This document shows positions 1 to 7,183 of a stretch of 8,951 bases of DNA, piece by piece; position 1 is the first letter of the stretch, and every line of letters starts with the position of its first letter. Below the pieces are notes generated by a model. It saw nothing but the letters and a program-made list of their open reading frames with translations, was not told where the DNA came from and made no database searches. This stretch comes from Thermoprotei archaeon. Its GTDB lineage: Archaea > Thermoproteota > Thermoprotei > Thermofilales > B20-G17. The position numbers were made by a program, and so were the translations under genes. The stretch spans positions 1-8,951 of the forward strand of contig QMSC01000046.1 in assembly GCA_003649515.1 (NCBI GenBank). Reading direction: 5' to 3'.

Positions 1-1
1 T

Positions 2-466
2 AACTCAATTTTACGAGCATGTTTTGAGGGAAGGGTACCAATATACTCGCCGGGGGTTGTGGATTCGGCTTTTGGAACGGCCCTTTTTACATTTAGAGAA
101 GTGCTAAGAACGAGGGGTAAGAACCTTGTGCTTGATGTGCTCAAGGATATGAAGGAACTATCAGAAATAGTGCATGTGTCAAAGGAATTGGGCGGACTAA
201 TATTAGGTGGGGGAATAAGTAAGCATCATTTAATATGGTGGTCGCAGTTTAAGGGTGGTCTTAAATACGCTATTTACATTACCACGGCGATTGAATGGGA
301 TGGAAGCTTGAGCGGCGCTAGAACACGTGAGGCAATATCCTGGGGTAAAGTGCACCCAAAAGCTAAGCATGTGACCGTTTACGGAGATGCAACCGTGCTT
401 TTTCCTCTTTTCTTGGCTTTCCTTTATGCTAAGATAGGCAGGAGAAGTAGAAGTGTTAAAGTCTGA
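2..466 (+). CDS. dys: Deoxyhypusine synthase, C-terminal part (5' end outside window)
   Basis: This enzyme uses spermidine and NAD to convert one lysine of translation factor aIF5A to deoxyhypusine in the cytoplasm. The frame is open from base 2, reading NSILRACFEGRVPIYSPGVV before the GTG at 59. That GTG is therefore internal and the true start lies left of the window. About 154 C-terminal residues are present. Recognisable blocks are VPIYSPGVVDSAFGT, LGGGISKHHLIWW (bases 206-244), YITTAIEWDGSLSGAR and EAISWGK. By alignment in my head, the lysine of SWGK (347-349) matches the catalytic Lys329 of human DHS, and the first His of KHH (224-226) matches His288. Human Asp313 and Glu323 are also matched. 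Human Asp316 is replaced by Leu in DGSLSG, which I believe is common in archaeal homologues. The end YAKIGRRSRSVKV and TGA stop look natural. The next gene is convergent, so dys ends its transcription unit here. Family assignment is firm. Confidence 0.95.
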   Translation, partial: NSILRACFEGRVPIYSPGVVDSAFGTALFTFREVLRTRGKNLVLDVLKDMKELSEIVHVSKELGGLILGGGISKHHLIWWSQFKGGLKYAIYITTAIEWDGSLSGARTREAISWGKVHPKAKHVTVYGDATVLFPLFLAFLYAKIGRRSRSVKV

Positions 467-625
467 GCTACAGCGGTCCTGTATTCCTGGACGAGGAAAT
501 GTACACGATTCATTTAACGATGGGTGAATAGTTTCTCTCAAATATTTTATCTTCCAGAGCTCTTCTCTCTTCTTAGAAGCTTAATATCATCGCTAAATGA
601 AGAAGATATAAGAACGTGAAGCCCC
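467..625. other. Convergent intergenic gap after dys; nothing certain
   Basis: This 159-bp gap lies between the stop codons of dys (+) and the coiled-coil gene (-). I see no credible small gene. A pyrimidine-only run on the + strand at 561-574 (tcttctctcttctt), about 95 nt after the dys stop, could help end transcription, because archaeal termination favours pyrimidine- or T-rich tracts. An 8-bp palindrome AGAGCTCT lies just before it. There is no long hairpin and no run of five or more T. The termination role is inference only. Confidence 0.3.
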
Positions 626-976
626 CTATTGGCTGGTTTCATATACTACTTTCCATTCGCCTTTCGGTTTTAGGAACTCGATTCTCTTGCGTATGGTTTC
701 AAGCTCGCGTTCTAATCCTCTAATTTTCTTTTCCAGCTCCTTTAACTTCTCCTCCTCTTGCTTTCGCTTCTCGGAGATATTCGATAGAAGGACTTCTAAT
801 CGAGCATATAACATGTAATCCCGCGTAGAGCTTAATTTCTCGTACACCTTGTCCTCTTTCTCTTTGAGTTTCTTTAACTCCTCTAGAAGTCTTTCTCTCT
901 CAATCTTTAGCTTCTGATACAGGTCAGATAGCTCTTTCTCTTTCTTTTGCAATACTTCTAAATTAAGCCCTTCCAT
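626..976 (-). CDS. Small charged coiled-coil protein, function unknown
   Basis: I do not recognise a named family for this 116-residue protein. It is dominated by Lys, Glu, Leu and Arg, with heptad-like Leu/Ile spacing. Two long helices are likely, roughly residues 5-50 and 57-101, which could fold back as an antiparallel hairpin around the break SSTRDY. A short non-helical tail follows (KPKGEWKVVYETSQ). There is no signal peptide, membrane segment or cysteine, so it is probably cytosolic. The ATG start is well supported: a GGAGG Shine-Dalgarno lies 7 nt upstream (bases 988-984 on this strand), and the codon pattern continues cleanly to a TAG. It is divergent from hsp20, with 130 bp between starts, so shared stress regulation is possible but unproven. 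Low-complexity coiled coils attract false homology to SMC, Rad50 or prefoldin-like proteins, so I assign no function. The strong RBS and lack of a competing gene argue that it is real. Confidence 0.8.
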   Translation of the reverse strand: MEGLNLEVLQKKEKELSDLYQKLKIERERLLEELKKLKEKEDKVYEKLSSTRDYMLYARLEVLLSNISEKRKQEEEKLKELEKKIRGLERELETIRKRIEFLKPKGEWKVVYETSQ

Positions 977-1011
977 CAGTCTTCCTCCTTCGTCTTTTCT
1001 TCAAAAGTATG

Positions 1012-1024
1012 CTTTAAGTTTTAT
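1012..1024 (-). promoter_or_regulatory. Candidate TATA box for the coiled-coil gene
   Basis: On the minus strand this reads ATAAAACTTAAAG, an AT-rich block about 36-48 nt upstream of the ATG at 976. Initiation about 25 nt downstream would give a short leader that still includes the GGAGG site at 988-984. No clear BRE is visible. The call rests on position and composition alone. Confidence 0.35.
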
Positions 1025-1060
1025 GGTAAGCTGCAACTTAATGCTCGATTTTTAGGATGA

Positions 1061-1070
1061 TTTTTATATG
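1061..1070 (+). promoter_or_regulatory. Candidate TATA box of hsp20
   Basis: TTTTTATATG is a good match in composition to an archaeal box A. It ends 36 nt before the hsp20 ATG at 1107. Initiation about 25 nt downstream would fall near 1090 and leave a short leader carrying GGAGGA (1092-1097) ahead of the start. No operator for a heat-shock regulator such as Phr could be identified by eye. Confidence 0.55.
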
Positions 1071-1106
1071 CATGTTACCCTAAAATAGGATGGAGGACCA
1101 GGTATC

Positions 1107-1553
1107 ATGTCCGGTTTTGAGGATCCTTTACAGGCGATTGTAGAGCTGAAAAAGCAAATAGACGAGATGTTCAACAACATTTTGGCCAGCTTTCCTAGAA
1201 CCTTCGAAGTCGCAGGATTCTATGAACCTCCCTACGACTTAGAGGAGGCTGAAAACGAGTTCATTATACGAGTGGATCTGCCTGGATTTAGTAGGGACGA
1301 GATAAAAGTTAAGGTTTCTGAAGACTCCGTGGAAATAAAAGCTGAGAAGAGTGAGGAGTGGAAAAGCGAGGAACGCAACAGAAAGTATGTCGTTAAACAG
1401 AGGATTTACGAGAGTTACCATCGAGTTATTAAGCTACCCGAGAAAATAGACACAGATCCAAGTAAGATAAAGGCGATCCTCGATAACGGAGTCCTCGAAT
1501 TAAGATTGCCCAAGGCTGGTTATAGAAGAGAAGTAGAGCTGACCATAGAGTAG
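1107..1553 (+). CDS. hsp20: Small heat-shock protein, Hsp20/alpha-crystallin family
   Basis: This is an ATP-independent holdase chaperone that binds unfolding proteins, usually as a large cytosolic oligomer. The length, 148 residues, is typical of archaeal sHSPs. Residues 1-38 form a variable N-terminal arm (ELKKQIDEMFNNILASF). The alpha-crystallin domain runs from about 40 to 137. It opens with PPYDLEEAENEFIIRVDLPG, has the basic/acidic loop SEEWKSEERNRKYVV and the RVIKLPEKID strand, and closes with the hallmark A-x-x-x-NGVL motif (residues 123-130) followed by ELRLPK. The short tail REVELTIE offers VEL or LTI as a degenerate I-x-I oligomer-anchoring motif. The ATG start fits a GGAGGA Shine-Dalgarno 9-10 nt upstream. 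It appears monocistronic: a 300-bp gap follows, starting with a hairpin. The divergent coiled-coil gene shares its upstream region. Confidence 0.95.
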   Translation: MSGFEDPLQAIVELKKQIDEMFNNILASFPRTFEVAGFYEPPYDLEEAENEFIIRVDLPGFSRDEIKVKVSEDSVEIKAEKSEEWKSEERNRKYVVKQRIYESYHRVIKLPEKIDTDPSKIKAILDNGVLELRLPKAGYRREVELTIE

Positions 1554-1576
1554 CTAGCTCACTAATCCGGGCTCAG

Positions 1577-1609
1577 AGTAGAATACCCTAGTAGTTATTA
1601 GGGCCTACT
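1577..1609 (+). terminator. Hairpin downstream of hsp20, possible 3' end structure
   Basis: The outer stem AGTAG (1577-1581) pairs with CTACT (1605-1609). The inner stem CCCTA (1586-1590) pairs with TAGGG (1599-1603) across an 8-nt loop. The internal bulge is aata opposite c. It starts 24 nt after the hsp20 stop. There is no immediate T-run: the nearest TTTT is at 1652-1655. It may protect or end the hsp20 mRNA rather than act as a bacterial-style terminator. Confidence 0.35.
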
Positions 1610-1651
1610 TTAGTAGTCTCTGATAGCCTATCTTTCATCTCGTGAAACTTG

Positions 1652-1661
1652 TTTTAATATT
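1652..1661 (+). promoter_or_regulatory. TATA-like block inside the hsp20-valS gap
   Basis: TTTTAATATT resembles an archaeal box A. If used, initiation would be expected near 1683, just before the 7-bp hairpin at 1693-1709. The transcript would be either a separate small RNA or a leader of about 170 nt on valS. It also supplies the first T-run after hsp20, so it could equally act in termination. Confidence 0.3.
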
Positions 1662-1692
1662 TGATGACTGAATAGTCTAGGTTTTGTAAAGC

Positions 1693-1709
1693 TGAGAAAG
1701 GATTTCTCA
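1693..1709 (+). repeat. Perfect 7-bp inverted repeat with 3-nt loop
   Basis: TGAGAAA (1693-1699) and TTTCTCA (1703-1709) are exact reverse complements around GGA. It is the tightest small hairpin in the gap, and no T-run follows it. It could be an RNA stem or a dyad protein-binding site. Confidence 0.5.
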
Positions 1710-1800
1710 TAAGCGGTGACGTCGTAGCTCACGAACGTGAACTTGACCTTGGTCTTAGAGGTACGGCTAAACAGCTATCAGCGTAGTGGGCAGTTAGTGC

Positions 1801-1810
1801 AAAAATATTT
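1801..1810 (+). promoter_or_regulatory. Candidate TATA box of the valS-lhr-coaD unit
   Basis: AAAAATATTT lies 44-53 nt upstream of the valS ATG. Initiation about 25 nt downstream would fall near 1828-1833, inside the inverted repeat at 1815-1842. That placement suggests the repeat could be an operator overlapping the start point. Confidence 0.5.
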
Positions 1811-1814
1811 AATT

Positions 1815-1842
1815 GATAGGACTAGATAATCCTTAGTCCATC
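1815..1842 (+). promoter_or_regulatory. Bulged inverted repeat next to the valS start, possible operator or leader hairpin
   Basis: GAT-a-GGACTA (1815-1824) is complementary to TAGTCC-ATC (1834-1842). This gives 9 bp with one bulged A and a 9-nt loop. The valS Shine-Dalgarno GGGAG (1844-1848) follows after one base, 5 nt before the ATG. It could be a dyad operator at the initiation site, or an RNA hairpin beside the ribosome site if transcription starts further upstream. Confidence 0.4.
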
Positions 1843-1853
1843 TGGGAGCGCCT

Positions 1854-4277
1854 ATGAGGGACTTCAAACCGGCGATAAAGGAGAAAATTTGGGATCCGAG
1901 CAAAGAGCTGGAGCTAATGAGGCTCTGGGAAAAGGAAGGGCTACACGCATTTGATTACAGTGACGAAAAATCCCCTGTCTTCGTCATAGATACTCCACCG
2001 CCCTACCCTTCGGGTAGGTGGCATATAGGCGCTGTGGCACATTACACGCAAATAGATATGATAGCAAGAGCCTATCGAATGCTGGGATACAACGTACTAG
2101 TACCTTTCTATACTGATAGAAATGGGCTTCCTGTAGAGGTTCAAGTAGAGAAAACGTATAACATAAATCCTAGAGATTACCCTCGAGAGGAGTTTCTCAA
2201 GCTATGTAAAGAGTTTCTGAACAAAGTGGAGGCGGAACTCATTGAAATCGTCAAGCGTTTTGGTATGAGCTTCGAGATCTGGAAGGATGGTACGGATAGC
2301 CCAGTATACCGAAGCATAACCCAGGCAACTTTCATAGAACTTTATAAAAAGGGCTTAATATACGAGGCTGAAAGGCCTGTAAACTATTGTCCAAGGTGTA
2401 AGACGACTCTCGCTGAAGCAGAGCTCGAAATAAGGGAGGAGGACGCTTGGCTCTACTACATTAAGTTCAGAGTTCATGAAACAGGTGAGGAGGTAGTTAT
2501 CGCTACAACGCGCCCCGAGCTACTCTGCGTGTGCAACTTAGTAATATTCAATCCAGCAGATGAGAGATACAATCACTTGGAAGGGAAACATGCTGTGGTA
2601 CCGCTGTATAATCATCACGTGAAGATAATACCACATCCATATGCAAGGATGGACTTTGGAACGGGCTTAGTAATGATGTGTTCCTTTGGTGATAAGAACG
2701 ATGTTATGATTCACCGAGAGCTCCAAATACCATTCAAGGTCGCGATCACGCAGGATGGAAGGATGAATGAACTAGCAGGACCCTACAAAGGATTGAGTGT
2801 TGTTGAGGCTCGGAGAAAAATAGTTGAAGACTTAGAGAAGCAAGGATTAATAGTTAAAAAGGAAAAGATAAGGCATGAGATACCGGTATGTTGGCGCTGT
2901 AAAACTCCTATAGAATACATTTTAATGAAGGAATACTACTTAAAGCAGCTTGACTTCAGAGAGGAAGTCCTGGAAATAGTAGATAAAATAAAGTTCTATC
3001 CGCCAGAACACAAGCAACTACTATTGGATTGGATTAACTCGGTAACTACTGACTGGCCGATTAGCAGGGAGAGGTTCTACGGTACGGAGATCCCTATTTG
3101 GTATTGTAAGAAATGTGGACATCCACACCTGCCTAAGCCTGGAAGGTATTATGTACCATGGCGCGAAAACCCCTTTGAGAAGTGTGAAAAGTGTGGATGT
3201 AAGGAGTTAGTAGGCGAGACAAGGGTCTTTGATACATGGATGGACTCTAGTATAACAGCATTATATGTCTCAGGGTACATGCGCAATGAAAAGCTCTTCA
3301 GAAGGGCTTTCCCGATAGCTCTAAGACCTCAAGGGAAGGATATAATACGCACATGGCTCTACTATACGCTTCTAAGAGTCTATCAGCTTACCCATAAACC
3401 AGCTTTTCAGTACGTCAGAATAACTGGCATGGGGTTGGATGAGAAGGGAGAGGCTATGCACAAATCAAAGGGCAATATAATTGATCCGATGCCAGTTGTA
3501 GAGAAGTATGGTGCAGATGCTGTTAGATTCTGGGCTGCGGGGGAAGTGAAGCTTGGGAGTGATTACCGTTTCTCGAAGCAGAGGCTAAAGGCTGGATTAG
3601 CCTATGCCATAAAGCTTTGGAACATTGCGAGATTTGTCTCGTCCTTCCCCCAGGTAGAGCTAAGCGAAGTTAAACTCCGGCCGCTAGATTTAATGATCCT
3701 TGGGAAACTGAATGACCTAATAGAGACCGTCACAAACGCTTACAGGGAGATGGATGTTTATACGCCCATTCATGAAGTATACCATTATACTTGGAGCATT
3801 TTTGCGGACCACTATATTGAAGCCGTAAAGGCGAGAGCCTATAACCGCGAAAACATTTTTGAGGAGGCTGAGCAGAAAGGAGCTTGGTTCACTCTCCACC
3901 ACACATTGAAGTCGATACTCAAGTTACTAGCACCCATAATGCCGTTCATCACCGATGGCATATGGCGCATCCTTTATGGAGATGGAAGAAGCATACACAT
4001 AGAGCGCTTCCCCAAACGAGTACCAGAGTTCGATACAGAGTATAAGGAGAGACTTAATCTCTTCATGAAGTTTAATAGTTGCATCTGGAACTACAAGAAA
4101 TTGCAGAAAATATCCCTAAAGGATCCGTTAAATCGCAGAGTTTACGCTCCGTCTGAGCTTAAGGACTTCAAACTCGATCTCGAACTAATGCATAAAATAC
4201 CTGAGATACGTTTTGAGGAGCCTCCCGCTGACGTAAGCGTTAGAAAGTTGGAAGAGAAAATATTTGTTGAAGAATAG
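1854..4277 (+). CDS. valS: Valyl-tRNA synthetase, archaeal type
   Basis: This cytosolic class I synthetase joins valine to tRNA-Val using ATP and clears mischarged threonine. The 807 residues read in order as follows. The HIGH-type motif lies in PPPYPSGRWHIGA (48-60). Next comes DRNGLPVEVQVEKTY (88-102), then the editing (CP1) domain with ATTRPE (217-222) and DFGTG (267-271). Four Cys-x-x-Cys knuckles follow the pattern C179/C182, C346/C349, C418/C421 and C444/C447, which suggests structural zinc. DTWMDSS is at 460-466 and RPQGKDIIRTW at 491-501. The KMSKS-type loop is HKSKGN (536-541). A helical anticodon-binding domain covers about 600-720. The protein lacks the long C-terminal coiled-coil arm of bacterial ValRS and is shorter than E. 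coli ValRS (about 950 residues), as is usual for this archaeal type. The start is supported by GGGAG 5 nt upstream and by a family-like N-terminus. lhr follows after 22 nt. Confidence 0.96.
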   Translation: MRDFKPAIKEKIWDPSKELELMRLWEKEGLHAFDYSDEKSPVFVIDTPPPYPSGRWHIGAVAHYTQIDMIARAYRMLGYNVLVPFYTDRNGLPVEVQVEKTYNINPRDYPREEFLKLCKEFLNKVEAELIEIVKRFGMSFEIWKDGTDSPVYRSITQATFIELYKKGLIYEAERPVNYCPRCKTTLAEAELEIREEDAWLYYIKFRVHETGEEVVIATTRPELLCVCNLVIFNPADERYNHLEGKHAVVPLYNHHVKIIPHPYARMDFGTGLVMMCSFGDKNDVMIHRELQIPFKVAITQDGRMNELAGPYKGLSVVEARRKIVEDLEKQGLIVKKEKIRHEIPVCWRCKTPIEYILMKEYYLKQLDFREEVLEIVDKIKFYPPEHKQLLLDWINSVTTDWPISRERFYGTEIPIWYCKKCGHPHLPKPGRYYVPWRENPFEKCEKCGCKELVGETRVFDTWMDSSITALYVSGYMRNEKLFRRAFPIALRPQGKDIIRTWLYYTLLRVYQLTHKPAFQYVRITGMGLDEKGEAMHKSKGNIIDPMPVVEKYGADAVRFWAAGEVKLGSDYRFSKQRLKAGLAYAIKLWNIARFVSSFPQVELSEVKLRPLDLMILGKLNDLIETVTNAYREMDVYTPIHEVYHYTWSIFADHYIEAVKARAYNRENIFEEAEQKGAWFTLHHTLKSILKLLAPIMPFITDGIWRILYGDGRSIHIERFPKRVPEFDTEYKERLNLFMKFNSCIWNYKKLQKISLKDPLNRRVYAPSELKDFKLDLELMHKIPEIRFEEPPADVSVRKLEEKIFVEE

Positions 4278-4299
4278 GTCTTTAGTTAAGGAAGTTTAA

Positions 4300-7179
4300 A
4301 TGGAGGAAGCCCTTAATCTTCTTAGACCTGAGATAAGGACAGCCTTAGTGGAGAAAGGCATCACGGAACTGACAGGTCCTCAGAAAGAGGCGATTCCTTT
4401 AATCCTCTCAGGAGATAACGTCCTCATAGTCGCGCCCACCGGAAGCGGAAAGACTGAGGCTGCCATTCTTCCAATATTCAACATGCTACTCAACTTAAAG
4501 GATAAAGGCGAGTTTGAAGTTGGAATTAAAGTTCTATACATCACCCCACTGCGTGCATTGAATAGGGACCTTCTGGATAGGATCACTTACTGGGCCGATA
4601 GGTTAGGCTTTACCGTAGCTGTAAGGCATGGAGATACTGAGCAAAGGGAGAGGACTAAGCAGAGCCTTAGGCCGCCGGATATTTTAATAACTACACCTGA
4701 AACCCTTCAGGCGATACTTTCAGGAAGGATTCTTAGAAGCTATTTGAAAGCACTACGTTGGGTCATAGTGGACGAGGTACATGAAATAGCCGAGGATAAA
4801 CGGGGATCACAGCTCAGCCTAGCTCTTGAAAGGCTCAGGTACATTATTCAAAGAGAGTTTCAGATCGTGGGCCTATCAGCTACCATAGGAACCCCGGAGA
4901 GGGCGGCAGAATTTTTGGTTGGTGTAGGAAGGCCCGTTAGGATAGTTCACTTAGGTGTCGAGCGTAAGATGAAATTGAAGGTGATATTTCCAGAGCCCAC
5001 CGCGCTTGATTTGGAGTTAGCTAGCAAAATCTACGTTCGACCTGAGGTTGCTGCGCGACTCAGACTTGTAAAGGAGTTTGTTGAAAGGTATCGGGCAGCA
5101 CTAATCTTTACGAATACGCGAGCTACAGCTGAAGTTCTAGCTTCGAGATTTAAACTATGGATTCCAAACTTTCCTTTAGGAATTCACCACGGTTCACTAT
5201 CAAAGCTTAGTAGGGAGAAAGCTGAAAAGGACTTAAAGAGTGGAGAGCTAAAGGCTCTGGTTTGTACATCTTCTCTCGAACTTGGAATAGATATAGGAAG
5301 CGTAGATATCGTCATACAGTATATGTCTCCAAGACAGGTGACACATTTAGTTCAGCGTGTAGGTAGATCGGGACATAAGATAGGCAGGGTTGCAAGAGGG
5401 GTGATCATAACAGCTGACGAAGATGATACTCTTGAGGCTACGGTGATAGCCCGCAGAGCACTGAAGGGTCTTCTCGAACCCCTTCGTATACCGTCAAAAC
5501 CTCTCGATGTTCTCTGCCATCAAATTGCAGCACTCTTTCAACTAAGGCGAAGGTGGACCATAGATGAGATATTTAATTTATATTCACGAGCTTATCCTTA
5601 CAGAGACTTAACGAGAGAGGAGCTAATTAAGGTCTTAGAGTACATGCATGAACGCTATCCTAGACTCGCCTGGGTAAGCTTTGAGGACGGTGTAGTGTTG
5701 AAGCCCAGACGTGTGAGGGGAGTTTATGAGTATTTCTTTGACCATCTATCGATGATTCCCGAGGAGAAGCAATACATTGTCATTAACGTGGCGGATAACA
5801 ATCCTGTAGGAGTGCTAGATGAGCCCTTTATTGCAGAATATGGAGAGAGGGGTGTAAAATTTGTCTTTAGGGGAAGTCTCTGGCGCATTAAGGATATAAT
5901 TGGCGATAAGGTTTACGTCGAGTCAATAAGTGATCCCACCGGTGCGGTTCCCTCATGGGTAGGCGAAGAAATTCCCGTACCCTTTGAGGTCGCCCAAGAG
6001 GTAGGAGCGATAAAGAGACTCGTAGTTACTATGCTCGAGAAGGGTTGTAGTCTCAGAGAGATAGCCAGCAAGCTAGCTAGGAAATACTCGGTTGAAGAAG
6101 GTGATCTAAGGAGAGTTCTCTCCCCCTTTATCGAACATGTAAGTAAGGGCTTTGTAATGCCTACAGATAAACTCATACTCGCTGAAATATTAGAAAACCG
6201 CAGGATCCTTCTGTACACGCACATCGGGAGTCTGGGCAATCGTGCGCTAGGAAGAATAATTGCAGAGAAAATAGCTGAAAGGGTGGGGGTGGGGGTTGGA
6301 GTACAACAGGATCCATATGTAATATTTCTTGAGTTAGCTGAACCTATCAAGGATATCGGACGAATACTGCGTGAAATCATAGAAAGTCTGCCCAATGAGG
6401 ACCTGAGGAGGCTACTTCGAGAGAAAGCGAAGAAGTTCGGACTTTTTAAGCGCAGGTTAATTCATGTAGCGAGACGTTTTGGAGCGTTAAGAAAGGGGGT
6501 AGACTACAGTAGTATCTCCATGAGAAAGCTTGTTGAACTTTTTGAGGGTACTGTAATTTTTGAGGAGGCGTTGAAGGAATTTTTCACAAAGGATGTTGAC
6601 TTAGACTCCGTTAGGACTATTTTAAACGATTTAAGAGAGGGTCGCAGGAAGTTGGTCATAGTTTTGCTGAAATCTCCCTCGCCACTGGCAAATTTAGCCT
6701 TTACTAAAATTTCGATGAAAACGGAGATAATACCTCCTGAGAGGTTGAGCAAAATTATAATTGAAACTACTAAAGCCAGGCTTCTTAGCGAAGTTTTCAC
6801 TGCTACGTGCATTGAGTGTAAAAAGTGGGTTGGTTTAGCTAAAATAGACGACCTGTTGGAGAGCATTCAATGCCCGCTTTGTGGCTCAAAGAGGATAGGG
6901 CTTGTGAGGGAAGATGAAAGGATTGTAAAAAGGCTTATGCAGAAGAATTTTGATGCTAGGTCTAGGAGGGACGAAAGAGTAGTTAACGCGATATTCTTAA
7001 CTGCGGACCTCATAGAGAAATATGGATGGAAAGCGTTGCTAGCAATAGCCTCGCGTATATCTCCATTAGGTAGGGTCAAGCGTTTTCTCGAAGACCTAAA
7101 GGACGCGAGCGAGATCAACGAAGTAGTCGAGGAGATAGTTAAGGAGGAGAAAAGGTGTTTAAGAGCGAGGTACTGGTAG
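4300..7179 (+). CDS. lhr: Lhr-family superfamily 2 ATP-dependent helicase with C-terminal zinc knuckle
   Basis: This is a DEAD/DEAH-type motor that translocates on nucleic acid and unwinds duplexes or hybrids; archaeal Lhr proteins are linked to DNA repair and RNA handling. It has 959 residues. RecA domain 1 contains the Q-like TGPQKEAIPLI (25-35), Walker A APTGSGKT (45-52), TPLRALNRD (82-90), TTPE (131-134), DEVH (158-161) and SAT (193-195). RecA domain 2 contains LIFTNTRATAE (268-278), CTSSLELGIDIG (322-333) and QRVGRSGH (352-359). The winged-helix and Lhr beta-barrel region spans about 400-560, and the DEAD/H-associated region about 620-800. A CIEC...CPLC knuckle (C837, C840, C858, C861) probably binds zinc, followed by a charged helical tail. 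Length and order fit archaeal Lhr-core proteins; which Lhr subgroup is unsure. An in-frame TAA precedes the ATG, so no earlier start exists, and AAGGA lies 7 nt upstream. Only 4 nt separate it from coaD. Confidence 0.93.
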   Translation: MEEALNLLRPEIRTALVEKGITELTGPQKEAIPLILSGDNVLIVAPTGSGKTEAAILPIFNMLLNLKDKGEFEVGIKVLYITPLRALNRDLLDRITYWADRLGFTVAVRHGDTEQRERTKQSLRPPDILITTPETLQAILSGRILRSYLKALRWVIVDEVHEIAEDKRGSQLSLALERLRYIIQREFQIVGLSATIGTPERAAEFLVGVGRPVRIVHLGVERKMKLKVIFPEPTALDLELASKIYVRPEVAARLRLVKEFVERYRAALIFTNTRATAEVLASRFKLWIPNFPLGIHHGSLSKLSREKAEKDLKSGELKALVCTSSLELGIDIGSVDIVIQYMSPRQVTHLVQRVGRSGHKIGRVARGVIITADEDDTLEATVIARRALKGLLEPLRIPSKPLDVLCHQIAALFQLRRRWTIDEIFNLYSRAYPYRDLTREELIKVLEYMHERYPRLAWVSFEDGVVLKPRRVRGVYEYFFDHLSMIPEEKQYIVINVADNNPVGVLDEPFIAEYGERGVKFVFRGSLWRIKDIIGDKVYVESISDPTGAVPSWVGEEIPVPFEVAQEVGAIKRLVVTMLEKGCSLREIASKLARKYSVEEGDLRRVLSPFIEHVSKGFVMPTDKLILAEILENRRILLYTHIGSLGNRALGRIIAEKIAERVGVGVGVQQDPYVIFLELAEPIKDIGRILREIIESLPNEDLRRLLREKAKKFGLFKRRLIHVARRFGALRKGVDYSSISMRKLVELFEGTVIFEEALKEFFTKDVDLDSVRTILNDLREGRRKLVIVLLKSPSPLANLAFTKISMKTEIIPPERLSKIIIETTKARLLSEVFTATCIECKKWVGLAKIDDLLESIQCPLCGSKRIGLVREDERIVKRLMQKNFDARSRRDERVVNAIFLTADLIEKYGWKALLAIASRISPLGRVKRFLEDLKDASEINEVVEEIVKEEKRCLRARYW

Positions 7180-7183
7180 CGTC

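Larger units (their letters stand above)
1554..1853. other. Structured 300-bp intergenic region between hsp20 and valS
   Basis: No gene with a normal start is visible here. What it holds, in order: a two-part hairpin (1577-1609); the small inverted repeat GATAGCCTATC (1622-1632); an AT-rich TATA-like block (1652-1661); a 7-bp stem TGAGAAA/TTTCTCA (1693-1709); the palindrome TCACGAACGTGA (1729-1740); the palindrome GACCTTGGTC (1745-1754); a second TATA-like block (1801-1810); and a bulged 9-bp inverted repeat (1815-1842) abutting the valS Shine-Dalgarno. A 36-codon open frame (1676-1783) has no ATG, GTG or TTG. The region may hold a small RNA or a long valS leader, but neither is shown. Confidence 0.5.

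Noticed and set aside
59..466. GTG at 59 as the start of a complete 135-residue gene
   Set aside because: The same frame is open back to base 2 and encodes conserved deoxyhypusine synthase residues (VPIYSPGVV), so this is an internal codon of a truncated gene.
230..541. 103-codon minus-strand frame opposite dys
   Set aside because: Shadow of the dys coding strand; Ser/Pro/Thr-rich translation with no family features.
1622..1632. GATAGCCTATC as a terminator hairpin
   Set aside because: The loop would be a single base, so it cannot form a stable intramolecular hairpin; at best it is a small dyad.
1661..1721. C/D box small RNA
   Set aside because: TTGATGA (1661-1667) and CTGA (1692-1695) resemble C and D boxes, but the first base of the C box is wrong, the only C' candidate (GGTGACG) is poor and no terminal D box follows at the right distance.
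5913..6395. 160-codon minus-strand frame opposite lhr
   Set aside because: Antisense shadow, Ser/Leu/Ile-rich, lying wholly inside a clearly conserved helicase gene. The same applies to the frames at 4380-4586, 6504-6866 and 6867-7118.
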